Source: Pyrrhosoma nymphula (taxonomy: Eukaryota; Arthropoda; Insecta; Odonata; Coenagrionidae). From it: a stretch of DNA of 64,000 bases. How positions within the stretch are numbered: position 1 is the first letter of the stretch; every line of letters begins with the position of its first letter. Made by a program: the position numbers and the translations under genes. The notes beneath the pieces were generated by a model. The model ran no database searches, was not told the DNA's origin, and worked only from the letters and a program-made list of their open reading frames with translations. Location: NCBI GenBank assembly GCA_963573305.1, contig OY754338.1:45721531-45785530 (forward strand). Direction: 5' to 3'. Positions 34,050 through 46,395 of this stretch are shown piece after piece.

Positions 34050-35840
34050 AAACACTTCTTATGGATAATCTTGCGAAAGCCTCGCGTCACACGACCCGCG
34101 ACTCCTCGGCTGTTGAGTCGTTGCGTGGTTACGTATATACAGGTACTTCAAATTAATTCACAATAATATCACAAAAGAATATAGAGTAATTTCATACGAA
34201 TATTATCAGTCTAACAATAAATGTCTTTCAGCTAATAGCCATTAACGTATAAACACAATTTTCATATTCATACATACACAAATCTTAATTTAATTACCTA
34301 TGTTTATTTAAACATAAAACTGTGTACACCCCCTACCAGTCATATCCATACATAGCATTCCACTATTTTTGGTCGTCCCGCGATGGCCACAACATTTTAA
34401 TTTTGTGGAATTTCAGTGCTTCCTTTACCCTCATCATTAAAGGAAACCACCTAGTTAACCCAGAGGCTATCACCTTCAAAGGAGATGCTGTTGTAAATTT
34501 TAAAAGTATCTACAGAATTTAAGAAAGAACATACCTTATATATAGAAGTAATATTTATAAAGGAAATGGAAAATTAAGAAGAATTGAATATAATTAACGG
34601 AAAGGCATTTTAGATTCCAGGATCCTTGAAGACAATGGACAAATCACAAGTCCACAGTTAGGAAGGAAATGATAAATCCGACGCGGTGGAAAACCCAAGG
34701 GAATTTCAACAAGTGAATGAAGATGAAATCTGAGAACCCGCGTCTCCCTCTAAAAAGTTGCTAATTCAAAGGATGAAGAAGAGGTAATTAAATAGCAAGA
34801 CGCTTAAAAAAATCTATACTAAAAGCGTACATTAGGTAGTTTGGGGAAGGTTTTTCCATTGTCATGATATTCTAATTTACTTTTTAATTCAAACATCTGT
34901 TAAAAGCATGCATTTGAAAATTGAAGGAAAATTGCATTTTTTAAGAATAAAAACCCCAGTAATTAAGTAAATATACACATATACTTAACTAATTCGCTTC
35001 ACACCTCACACTGAAAACGTCTTCACAATTCAAGGTTATTTGCGATTTGTAAAAAGTATATCGTTTTTATTTAAATGAATTTTGAAAAACAATGGAAAAA
35101 GCCTGCAAATATATCATCTTTAAATTTCTGTCGCCATCTATTCGTCGAAAATTATTAATTTTCTTAAAATAAATATTTTACCGTTGCCTAATATATAGTA
35201 CACCGTACCGTAGTGTATACATATATACCGTATAGTCGTACTGTAGCCTATGATTTTATTTTTCGGCGAATATCTCCAAAAGTAGTTCAGTAAGTGGGTG
35301 ATTATTTTATGCCTACATCTACGTAATACCCTGCAAGCCACCTCAAGAGAGTACGGAAGGGTGTGAATTTCCACCAACATGCACAACACTGTACTTTAAT
35401 AAAGTTAATGAAGCATTATTATTGGTTACTTTAGCAAAAATTTATAAAGACTTTCAGATGGTGAAATTTCACCAACATGCACTACGCAAACGTATGCCAT
35501 CGATTTTTTCCATTGAATGCGTAACATAATAAGGACGGATTCATTGAATATTAAGAGCAGTGATATCCAGTGTAACCAACCCTATGTTACGAACGTTGCT
35601 GTCCACTTCATATTTCCCCGTGGCTGAAAAATAATCTAGTGCCTATATTAATACTAGTGACTGGACTTTTTGAATGATGCAACGGCACTTTTATCTTATT
35701 TGAACGGTGCACATACTTTTTCAATCTTTGTAAATCTATTTAAATGGTATCTCTAATTAAAGGCTTTTTCACTGTAGAAAAATGGACATTTTCCTTCATT
35801 ATCTATGTATATTTCCACCAATATTTATTTTGGTACATAC
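34050..35840. other. Gene-free AT-rich stretch
   Basis: Short frames (34322-34522 plus, 35138-35389 minus) have no domain. TTTCACCAACATGCACNAC occurs near 35370 and 35468 as a short direct repeat. No gene is supported. Confidence 0.5.
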
Positions 35841-35845
35841 AACAA

Positions 35846-35874
35846 GTTTCGACGTATCGGCGCCGTCACCAGGT
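35846..35874 (-). repeat. Single hammerhead-like motif
   Basis: The minus strand reads CCTGGTGACGGCGCCGATAC, then GTCGAAAC. CTGGTGA differs from CTGATGA by one base, GAAAC is intact, and GACG/CGUC can pair across the loop. A G-rich plus-strand segment (about 35925-36035) follows. No stem III is seen. Confidence 0.45.
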
Positions 35875-35879
35875 ACAAA

Positions 35880-38515
35880 TTCTTACTGCCAAGACAGATT
35901 TTTTTCTTTCCCATATGTGAATGGGGGAGGAAAGTAGGGTGGGTGGTTTAGTTTACTGTTGATGGGGGAGGTGGATAGGGAAGGTAGGGTGGAAGAGAGT
36001 ATTTTGTGTGTCGAATGGAGGTGGCGGGAAAGCTTCAAGGTGGGGGGTCAAGCATGCATTCCCTTAAATGAGAGGAATGCTTCAATCAGTGGGGAATGTA
36101 CACGTGGTGTTTTTAATTCTGAGATAATAGATACCCACATAGTTAATCCTGACAAAACCGAGCATTAAGGCTTAAGTAAGGATAAAAAGGTGTTTTTTAG
36201 AGTAATTAATTGCTGATAGTTTTTTAATCTCCGTTTTGCGTTGTTCAGTGCGTCTAGTAGTCGTTTATTTCAAGCGCTACTCCGTTAAAATCAATTATGT
36301 GTTTTGAAAGGAGTTCTGTATTTCCCTGTCGTGAAAAAGATTGGCATCGCTCGGAAATACACTTACTTTACCTCCAGCACCCCTGTGAATAATGCAAAGT
36401 ATGAATCCGTTTCGCCACCACAGCAGTATTTGGGTGGGACCGGCGCGGCGGCAGCTTGCCGCTTCCGAAACGATGGCAATTCATAATGGACGCACTGGGA
36501 ACAGGGTGGGTGGCACATGAACAAAAATCATTAAAATTCGAATGTGAGTCAACACTGAGCTTCACCGATGACATAAATAAAGCGTAACTGCGTAATAAAA
36601 ACCCGATATCATGTATTATTTTCATTAAAATCAACACGCAAGCATGCTTTTGATTCAGTTTTCCCCGGCAGGAACTAAAGAAAAAACGAATAAATGCTCA
36701 ATAAAGACTGAAAACATACCTTCCGAGTACAAACCTTAAAATAATTCATGAAAGCAAAGTGAGCGTGATACTTGTATAGCTCTGAATACAGATATGGCAA
36801 AAATAATACACAGTGCATTAAAATGAGTGAATTCCACGAAATACATCGACATTATTTCTGGCTCGTCAACAATGCACGGGTTATGCAAAGCGTTTGGCCA
36901 GGATTTTGCTATTTCGTTCAGCAAGTTTGTGCATAAGGATACCAAGGATTATTTATCTTTACATTTCATCGCTTTGTAAAAACTGCCACGAACAGTAACA
37001 CAGTGATATGGCCGAAATGAATACAAACTCTTTCCTGCTGTTCCAAGACTTATTCTGATAATATCTTTGTGAGTCGGTTGTAAAGAGTTTCAGATGTTAT
37101 ATATAAAAAGAGTGACTTAGCTATATATAGATAGATAAAATAATTCATTACACGATTTTTATTTTCGTCACGGAATGACATCACCAGTGCATCGAATAAA
37201 CTTGGGAAAGTTTAGGTCACCAGCAGGGATAAGCGATATCATTCAAATTGTTTCAATAATCAAAATGTTTACTAGTTTAAGTACTAACAACCCTATATTA
37301 TATGGATAAATATCTTTGAAAGTACAGCTATACATCGGTTGTCCTTTCAGCGGACTTGATGGAGTTTTGTAACCATTATTAAGTTAACATTAACAAAAGA
37401 TATTTGCCGTTGGTTTCTTATAAAAAACTTGAAATAAATTTTATAAAAGTCGTAAAACATTTAATAATCAAGGATCCAAAAATATAACTCAAGTCTTAAG
37501 CTCTCGATTATATACCATATTGATGAAACAATCGATGACTTTCAACATGCATAAAGAGTAATATTAACGCTCATAGTACGTCTATCTCTGACATCGACGC
37601 AATTATACTCCCTCCCAAGATGGATTTGATCTCTCAGATAAAATACCTGAGAACAGAAATACGAAAGAAAGCCTTTAATACAACTTCGCAAAATTCGTGA
37701 GCACAGCGAAATAAAATACAGTTTTATATTTGCACACAATAATATTTCAATTACCAGGACAAAAAATAGTTAATGCTATAACGCACCGATGTATTCAAAT
37801 AAAGTATTATTAAATATGCATCCAACACCTTTTCATTCACCAGAACAATAAGTGACTAATGGACTCCTGCCGCAGGTCCTAATGGCAGCTCGCGGACTAC
37901 AATGGAGATTCAGATGTATACCTTTGTAGATAATGTTCATTCATTCGCGGGTATTCATCGGTAGGTCGTTATCAAAAAAACAACCTACGCAGTGAGCATC
38001 CGAGAATGAAGGAACACATGCTTCAACACCGCGGTAATCTACGATGAAGAAGACTCATGTAGCTGGGATAAATCCACATACCATTCGCTTCATTATGTGA
38101 CCAACATTTTGGCCTAAGAATCTTACCAGAGTTGAGCAGATATAAATATATTTTTTTAAAACCTTTTTCTAAGTCGTGTGATAAAATGTTGCTTATTAAA
38201 ATGCCATCTTGAACCATAAAAATGAAGAGGTTGCTTTTTTTGCGAATATACCACAAACTTCATTTCCATTATAAATCTACATCTAAAATTCACTGAGCAA
38301 AAATTGTACAAGTTGCTATTACATTTTACGAAAAGCGGCTGGTGGTGTTGATTTTAGCTGGAAAAATTAATAACCAAAACTGATCAGAGCAACCTAGCAT
38401 TTTTAAATGGAGAAATCCTAGAACTTTGCACAAAAGCACGTAAAATATGATTCGCTTTACTGATTTATTGGCAATGGCAATTTACAGTATCTAGAACTCT
38501 TGTTATCTTGATCTA
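35880..38515. other. Gene-free stretch
   Basis: A G-rich plus-strand block lies at about 35925-36035. The rest is AT-rich. Frames of 60-89 codons have no recognisable domain and show no sign of splice-bounded coding. Confidence 0.5.
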
Positions 38516-38598
38516 AAAGCCATGTAACACGGCACGATTTCCTTGCGATCCCGTCGAGCGCGATGCCACTCTCGACGACATCGACATCGGGTTGTTAA

Positions 38599-41500
38599 AG
38601 CCGTGTCCAAACTCGCCAGTTAGGTACCTAAATCCGGAAATTTAGGGAGGACGCCATCTTGAAGTGTGTCCAAACTCGTTAGGCAGCATAAGGGAGCGGA
38701 TTTGGGCAGCCAAATCGGTCGCCGGATTTAGGCAACAACAAGTCCTTCCTAAATCTGCCACCATTTTGAATTTCCCATAATTCCGAGTGGTAAAAGCGTG
38801 AAAAGTAGTGGAATTGCAGTAAATATGGCGGGGAGGTAATTTGTTTTGAATGGAAGGGCGTGAGTTATTATGAATATATTAAATAAATGATAAATGTTAG
38901 ATTGATTTATGCTATAAATTTCATCTTCGGAAGCAAAAAACAGACAGAGACCTTCATATCAAGGAGTGAGACAGATTATACAGGTGTCATAGCGGGGAAG
39001 TATTTTGAGTGTTTACAAATCAGATTTTTTTATATTGTCTTGCGCATGGAAGTTATTTTTTAAATTAAAATTTCGTTTTTGAGAGTAACGAATCAATCAA
39101 CCGAACAGTTAATTATAGCTAGAAAGGAGAAGGCGGATAAACTAAACATATAAACTAACATAAAACTACCCCTTCGCGTGTAAATAAAGTCTACAATGTT
39201 GCAAGTTTTTTACGAAACTAAAAAGTAAATACAACACTCAAAAAACGCCAAGCTATAATAGTTCTTCCCCACAGTAGTACTAATGTTAGTCTTCAAACCC
39301 CATTTACCTACAACAAAAGCCTTAAATTATAGTAAGCAAAAGATAGTTTTATGACTGTATACGAAGCTCCTGTACCATTGGGAAATTGTACATAGAAGTA
39401 ATTAATATTATTATTTAAGATTTATTTTACATCATTTCCATTTGACATAATTTTGTGGCCTTCATATGGATGTCACTACATCCAATGAACGCCCAATACT
39501 AAATAATTAATGGACATCATGCGGTGGCTGGATATCACCGTAAACAGACTTATTAACAATGCACGCAAAAGGAAAGAACAGTGCAGGGATAATAGAAAAT
39601 TCGAATTGAAGCTATTACCTACACGATCACAAACGCAATTAACTGCTCATGAGTCTAACACGAATCTTTATCTGCCATAGCGGCGAAAGTTAATATAAGC
39701 ACAATGAACAAAAACTAAAAATACGTGCTTTATACTGCTAAAAGACACGGATAAATACACAATCACAAATTCACTAAACTGCTCAGTCCAACACGAATCG
39801 CTTTATCTACCAAAAGGAAACATAGACACAAACCACGAACTTACAAAGATACAACCACATTGATCAAAAGCTATAAGTACCTACGTGCTATACTGTACTC
39901 TGTAAATCACGGAATATCTTTACATATATAAAAGTCAATGTATGTATGTATGTATGTATGTATGTATGTATGTTCCACATCTCCTCCTAAACCACAGGAC
40001 CGATTTTGATGAAATTTGGAACACATGTTTGTTACTGGTAGACAACAAACACTGTAGGGTTCAATTAACCAAAACTCTATTTTTTCAGGGTTAAGGTTGT
40101 GATCCTTACTAATATGTATAAAAATGTAATGGTGTCTGTCTGTCTGTTGCTCCATCACGCAAAAACTACTTGACCGATTGAGCTGAAATTTGGCATGCAG
40201 ATAGAAAACATATGTGGTTGTAACATATGCTATATTAAAAATCCCTATGGGCCCCCAAAGGCCCCCTGAAGGTCCCCCCTGGTGGTTCATGCTAAGCATT
40301 GGGTTCGGTGAAGTGGTTTCATTTATTTGTTTTTAAAATTACTTTCACTCAAGATATAAGGCTGGGATTTTTTTATCGGATGGCTGAATAAATGTAGTTT
40401 CTAATTTTATCAATCGATTTCCTTCTACGCTCCGTATTTGTCTGAACTTCATGTATTCAGCTGAAAAATCTCACCTTTTTCTCTGAAATCAACAATAACA
40501 TATTTCCTTGACAACCATAGATTTGATTTTCAAAGGATATACTCGCCTCTAGCATTTAAATATCACGCCTTCCTGCAGGCCCATGGTAGTACGTAGAAAA
40601 AAAATTCATATAAGAAGAGCCCAGAGTCCCAAGGTTCCCATGATAAATTGCTTCGGGGGGTACTCGATAAACTCAATGCATATTTAACAAGTATACTTTT
40701 CAACGTCTATTCTCAAAGTAGCTCTCAAAGGGGCACTGCATGTATATGAGAGAATAATTACGTAGTAAACTTTACACATAAAGGAATTAATAGAATACAC
40801 ACTTAATTAAATGTGCAAGAATATTTACGAGGAGCGAATATCAATGGTAATAATGCCTCTGTTGCTACAACAAACACGGCGTTGTTTATTATCATTTAAT
40901 ACTCAGATGTATTACACGTAGTGAAACCGTCGACCTCTCATTACGATTGCGAATTATTTTTTAGACCAATTCCCACATCATAAATGTCACGAGTTATTTA
41001 TATGTTTAAAAGTGTTAAAGTGCAGTTAACTTAGGTACATTCACTCAATCAGCGAGTTGCCTATTCTAGACTCTCACTTGCCGCTGTGTTTCCGTTTCTT
41101 AGACTCAAAAATATATCCATCAACATGCCTAATAGGAAAAAGAGTAACCTTTCGAAAAAATCTTCTAAAGCAAAATGAATGTTTTATTTGCGAGAAAATG
41201 AGCCCTTGAAAGAAAAACGACAAAGGTTAGACTTGGATGGACAAAGACATGCCCACTAGCGATCTCATGAGATTCTCCTCATGGTGTTTCTCGGGTTACG
41301 CTAAGATCCGCACAAATTTCATCCTTACCCAACCTACAGACGGGTAACCAACTATAAATCTGGTTCAAATATAGACGTATCTGTTTCGAACATTCAGTCT
41401 GCGTTAAGATGGCGGAAATTATAATGACGTCACTACATGTTTCTTACCCGAAAAAAGAACGGAAATTCTGCGCAATCAACGACATCCGTGCATGAAAATC

Positions 41501-42399
41501 GACAAGTGCACAAAGAATCACCATAGATTTTTTTCTTTTAGCAACGGAAACCAATGATTATGGCTATTCCGAAGGCGCAGTCCCATTGATGGAGGATTCA
41601 TAGGTCAAATAAACCTGGCTTCCGCTGCCATTACTCCTCTTGACGTTGTCAACCGCTGGATTGTACCCTTCTGTCCAATCCTGATTAAGATAATCAACGC
41701 ACATATCAACGTTGAATAGTGCAACTGAATTAAGTCATGGAATGCAAATATATGTATGTACACAAGGGAAGCGATAGAGCTGTTAATCACTCAGTAAACG
41801 GCTCAAGAGAACCGGAGGGACGAGGTGACCATCTATCAACCTTTGCTATTTAAGTATTAATGAGTCTGCAAGGCCGATTTTTAAGTTTCCCGTGCATGAA
41901 AGTGAACCAATAGTCACTCATCTCTCCGTGTACATGGAAAAATGTCAGTGTGTCTACTACATCGAACACAACATACAAGATAGGTTACCACGCCTACTCC
42001 TCAAATGACCACACATACTGTTTTTCTTCGGGCTTTGCGGTTTTATTATAAAAAATAAGTTAAATGTTTTTCACACCCGTTGAATTTCAACGGGTATCTT
42101 CCGCTCGTAACTATATAAATCTCAATGTTACGAATTAACCACATAATATTGCGAAACTACGAAAATAATGAGAAAATGTATTTTAATCGCAATCAAATTT
42201 CAAACAGCACTAGTCATGAGGGTCATCTGTTCAAAACATTAACGTATTCCGTATTTCCCTTGTACTTCGTTTGCTTCGAGCTCAGCAGATGGCGACACTT
42301 GCTAAGGGCGTCCAAACTCAAGCTCCCTTTCTGTTAGCTGCCCAAAATTTAGGTAGCCAAATCCATGCTCCCTAATGCCTAACGAGTTTGGACACGGCT
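38599..42399. mobile_element. Inner DNA element, 17-bp perfect inverted ends, TAA target duplication
   Basis: The left end AGCCGTGTCCAAACTCG (38599-38615) is matched exactly in inverse at 42383-42399. TAA flanks both ends (38596-38598 and 42400-42402). A three-base TWA duplication is characteristic of PIF/Harbinger elements, so I infer that group. Subterminal DNA is also inversely repeated: the GTCCAAACTCG motif recurs at about 38661, GGATTTRGGCAGCC-type blocks are near 38700, and related blocks lie near 42310-42375. The 3.8-kb interior shows no transposase-like frame. It contains a microsatellite-linked repeat at 39938-40310. Confidence 0.8.
39938..40310. repeat. ATGT microsatellite with an attached conserved repeat
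   Basis: Nine ATGT units (39938-39973) are followed by non-coding DNA with two similar blocks. One reads ACCGATTTTGATGAAATTTG (near 40000) and the other GACCGATTGAGCTGAAATTTG-like (near 40170), the latter preceded by GTCTGTCTGTCTGTTGCTC. Arrangements of this kind, a microsatellite fused to a GACCGAT...GAAATTTGG block, recur in arthropod genomes. The 130-codon minus-strand frame across it (39907-40299) is a by-product of the repeat. Confidence 0.6.
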
Positions 42400-43329
42400 T
42401 AAGTGTTTCATACCCCTCGATGCTGTCGCGACTATCGCTCGACGACCATGTGACGCGTCGAGTGAAGTTGAGAGAGCCTCTACTTTCACTCGACCGTCGA
42501 GCGCAATCACCAATCACAAAGCCTCGATTCATCACGTGACCGTGGGCTAAAAATGGTTAACGGCAGATATATGGGACCATGTCGCAGGTAGTCACCAGTT
42601 GTGTGAGTCCCAAGTCTCGAAGGGACGTAATCCACGACCCTTTCCCGAGCACTCAGGCCCAAAGCTGGCCTCCCTCCCCGACCCACGCGGCGGGGGGCAA
42701 TCACAACAATAACTAACCTTTCCCAGAATTATTTAAACTTAAGCAACTACGCCATATTGCAACATATACTATTTATCATCGTACTCCTGATAATCGTGCG
42801 AGAACGTAATTTTAATTTTCTTTCTACGATGAAAAATAACAGTTTTATAGACATTGGTAAAAAACCGGTCGGACACGATGAGAACGGCATCGAGACGATC
42901 CTAACGAGGGATGGTTGTACCGTCTTTCATGAGTCACACTCGATTCTAGAGTGAAGGTCATAGATCGCGCTCGAAGGTATCGCAAGGAAATCGTGCCGTA
43001 TTACATGGCCATAATACCTACACCCTCCAAATGAGGAGGGTTCGATACAAAGGAGCCTCATACGCTAAAGATAAATTGAATAACACCAGCGCAGAATTTC
43101 CATGCTCGATCAGAAAGCAACAAGTAAAGATTTAAGACTGAATAACATCGATTATTAAGAAGGAATGGCTGGTCATAAAAGTAGGAAGTCACAAAATTGA
43201 ACAAAAAGACTTACTCGATAGCTGGGGTAGGACATTCAAGGGAAATAGATAAAGTAGTGTAAGGAGGAGGACTGCGGTAGAAAAAAAGTGTTCAGCAATG
43301 TGCGGAAGCTGATGATGGGGACTTAGTGT

Positions 43330-43710
43330 AAGAAAGTAAAGGTTGGCAAGGAGTTTCATTTGAAGTGTTGGGTTGCATGTAGCAGAAACAAGGACTCCGG
43401 AAAAAGAGGATGAGAATAAGTGTAAGGTATTTTAGGCTTGGGTATGGTAAAGACTGGAGAATATGCGGTGGACGGAAAAGAAAATGAAATGGGAAGTGCT
43501 TGGTATGCTGCACGAGGATGCTTCTGAAAGGCTACAAGGAGGAGTCAAAGTATGTGGTTGGAACGGGTTGTAAGAAGCGAAGGGAGACTGAAGGCCATTA
43601 TGGAGGGAAGGATTTGGGGTAAGCGGGAAAGTGGAAGAAATCGCGGGATTTCTTCCTCTTTCCCGCTTTATGGACGGGATGAAGAGAGGAAGAACGAATG
43701 CTAAGTAACT
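43330..43710 (+). pseudogene. Decayed 3' tail of an RTE-type LINE reverse transcriptase
   Basis: Plus-strand frames read RLARSFI, a stop, SVGLHVAETRTP and EKEDENK, then VW, a stop, RLENMRWTEKKMKWEVLGML. After a frame change they read RRSQSMWLERVVRSEG, RLKAIMEGRIWGKRESGRN and RGI. This matches the reference tail at 7285-7690 in order (RLVKSLAWSVVLYGSETW, MEKVTRMARKTNEVVL, RRSQKRWMEEVLRGEG, VIEGRTLGKRG). Reading ends in an inverted duplication at 43621-43668. No catalytic reverse transcriptase domain lies upstream. Confidence 0.75.
43621..43668. repeat. 22-bp inverted duplication inside a LINE tail
   Basis: AAGCGGGAAAG and GGAAGAAATC are followed after a 4-base centre by their inverse, with a single mismatch in 22. 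The left arm is ordinary LINE coding sequence (GKRESGRN), and the right arm replaces the DNA expected next. It looks like a local template-switch event rather than a functional terminator. Confidence 0.8.
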
Positions 43711-43816
43711 CTCAAGAAATGTTCAGGTTAAATGCGGTCAAAAAGATCATTCAGGGAAAATCACTACCAATATTAAAGTTTATTTTCAATATTATTCCCT
43801 AGTCAATAAATAAAAA

Positions 43817-43901
43817 CCAATATCTCTCCTCGTCGTATCAAGGCTTCTTCAAGAATAAAATCCATTGAAGAAGTCACCGTGGTGGGAGGAAAAACGTTAT
43901 T
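43817..43901. repeat. Inverted pair of hammerhead-like motifs
   Basis: Plus arm (43863-43901): ATTGAAGAAGTCACCGTGG, TGGGAGG, AAAAACGTT. Minus arm (43817-43853): CTTGAAGAAGCCTTGATAC, GACGAGGAGAGATATTGG. Both keep TTGAAGAAG near the centre of the palindrome, but the GAAA box is altered in both. Confidence 0.45.
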
Positions 43902-43909
43902 ATGTTAAA

Positions 43910-46290
43910 TCCTAACGAAGGAAAATTCCCCAAAAAGTAATATTTTCACATATGATAAGAGACGCGACTGTTTCGCCAATTTTAGGAAAGCATCTACTAG
44001 CTTAAAATATATTTAAACTATGAGACAATAAACACAATTGGTTAAAAGCGTGCTACAAAAGTATACATATATTTCCAAGAAACGGGAATATTTATTTTCA
44101 CTATAATATATCTCCTCATTTATATTTTTAGCGCACAAGCCATAAAACAGGAACAAAATTTAAAAAATAAAGAAAAGCCACCACGCTCTTGGCTCACAGA
44201 AACCAAATCACTGATCCGGTCAACTTTGATTCGGCAATTTGAATCAGAAGTAAAACTTTTGCGAATCGTAGCAGGACAATGGTTTCTTCCATCTCATTTC
44301 AAACACAGGGATGTTGATGATGCATTGCAGCCACAGCGCCAGTCCCTACTTGCGAGCGGGGAGGGTTTTAATGTTGTCCCGTAATGAAGTTAAACGCTCC
44401 AACGTATAACTTTCACCTTAGTTGGGAGCACCGGGCGGAAGAGGGTACCTTTGGGAATGGGAAGAGATTGTGTGAGCGTGGATGTGAGAGAGAGGCAGAG
44501 AAAAATATGAGGGAGAAGAAGAGATGTAAGGAACACGTGCAAAGGACAGGAATTGATGCGATGAAACTCTAAATTAAAATCATGGAAAAAAGTGAAAGGG
44601 AGGTTTAGATGAGGTTGCTCATAAGCAGATAACCCACAATAATGGCTTAAAATAACGATAATAAAGAAGAGACTTTCGAGCTACTCGCAATTCGGTTCAA
44701 CAATAGAGATGAGAAAATTGTAATTGTGGCAGCAGTTATACAGCAACAATAGCGACAGTAGTCTGTGGATATTTTAAAAAATATCTGAGGTCGCTCGCTA
44801 CTAAAAAGGTAGGCACCCATTGTTATGGCGTGAAAAACGAAAGGGACTGTAGTAGAAGAACCCAATCAGACTGGTTATAGTAGAACCCTAACTTTCATGG
44901 ACAATTTTTTTCCTAGTTCGTAAGTTTTCTCCTTTCACACAAACATTAACTGCTACTACTCCGCTAGCAAATAACTCAAGAGACACTGCACCGGTCGTGG
45001 AGAGCATCGCTCTCCAGTACGGTAAAGATACTCGCGCCTTCAACGCGGAGATAAGCTATGTGTCACGGAAAATTGTTTATAATACGAAGGACTCGGTGGG
45101 AAAAGTCATTGAGCGTAAGATTTAAGGAAATCGCGCTTAAGTTTCCTATGTTCTTCTAGCAAATCAGCTGCACTCAGTTCTCTCGAGAATTGTTGCCATG
45201 TAGAGACAAATATTTGAACTTTGGACAAGTTTCTGTCCTCCACAAAAATAAGCAACTCTAGCCATCCTTTACAATTGTTAGTAAATAAATGGAAAAATGG
45301 ACGTGGCTCACTTCAACACTGAGCCCTCCATATTTTTATTACAAAGTATAAAACGAGAAACCTGAAGAGAAATGGAGAAATGACCAAGATATTGTTTACT
45401 GTTAACAGACATAGGCCCAGCTTTTCCGTCTCCGAATGAAGTCACCGAAAATTGTCCTGCAGATAAGAATATCTTGCCAACTAAACCATTGTAAAGACAA
45501 GCCGTTTAAATAACCGTGATTGTCGAGAGAATAATGATCCTGCGGAAAAACGTTCGACGAATAGCCATGCCTTGTACACTAACGAATGATAGACAAAACG
45601 AGAAATGCGATAGGTTGAAGACTAAGTAGGTACATTCGTTCATCCTCAATGAACATAAAACATTAATGACAGCAACAGAAAAATCTTTTAACGCATTCTT
45701 GATTTTGATTCCTGGTGTTGATCTTGAGGAAAGTTCATAAATCTTCATCCTCTATTAAAAACGTCAGATTTGGCCTATCGACCAGAAACCCTCATCCTCT
45801 GTCGGCCCGATATCCTCAACTGTCAGTAGGTGACAAAACCCGGCCTTAAAAGCTTCCGTTTCCTTCGAAGTCATCGTTCAGAATTTCAAGACAGAACACA
45901 GCTTAAACTAAGACATTACTTAGCGCTCAACGGATTCATCATATTTATATTACTGTAAACGCTACATAATTTTATTCTCTACATTATCGTTTCGGGAAAC
46001 TCGAACGACGAATTCTTTCGGGAATAATAATATTCGAGAAAATACATCTGGGATTTATTTTTGGGAAAACATTTCATTTGGGTAATTCGATGATTAGGAT
46101 TTGGAAAAATGACTATGAATCAAGGGTGAGCATAGGAATAGTGAAACACGGTGGCAGTTGCTTGAGAAGAGCATGACGTAAGGGAAGGATGCAAGGGAGG
46201 TTGGAAAAGGGGCTGAAGTAACCAGAGGTCCCACTGGGAGTCCTTCGGAATCTTTGCCCACTCATAAACGTCTAATTCAACTTCAGTAAC
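43910..46290. other. Gene-free stretch
   Basis: Frames of 62-80 codons have no domain. A CAA-rich imperfect simple stretch on the minus strand near 44700-44760 is low complexity. No gene or RNA was recognised. Confidence 0.5.
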
Positions 46291-46304
46291 ATCTAATTCT
46301 CCAC

Positions 46305-46340
46305 TGGTGAGTACCACCAAGATTTGCTACACCTATAGTT
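46305..46340 (+). repeat. Short dispersed repeat
   Basis: GGTGAGTACCACCAAGATTT followed by GCTACACCTATAG resembles 59226-59262 in the same orientation, with only a few differences. It is too short to classify and might belong to the family at 18941-19135 and 54331-54530, which has a similar TGCAACAC segment. Confidence 0.4.
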
Positions 46341-46395
46341 AGGCCTACCATACGTCCCGGCTTGACCGAGACAACCTCAATTTCATGGGTCTGCC

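Larger units (their letters stand above)
38519..43009. mobile_element. Outer DNA element with 46-bp terminal inverted repeats
   Basis: The left end (38519-38564) starts GCCATGTAACACGGCACGAT and continues through TTTCCTTGCG to TCGAGCGCGAT. The right end (42964-43009) is its inverse with 3 mismatches in 46. A second element (38599-42399) lies inside, and removing it leaves an element of about 690 bp with no coding frame, so this is a non-autonomous, MITE-like DNA transposon. Its right part is GC-rich and holds many TCGA-containing short palindromes (42415-42510). No target-site duplication is clear at the outer ends, so the superfamily is unassigned. Confidence 0.8.

Noticed and set aside
39907..40299. 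130-codon minus-strand frame ending in a THIY repeat
   Set aside because: Produced by the ATGT microsatellite and its attached repeat.
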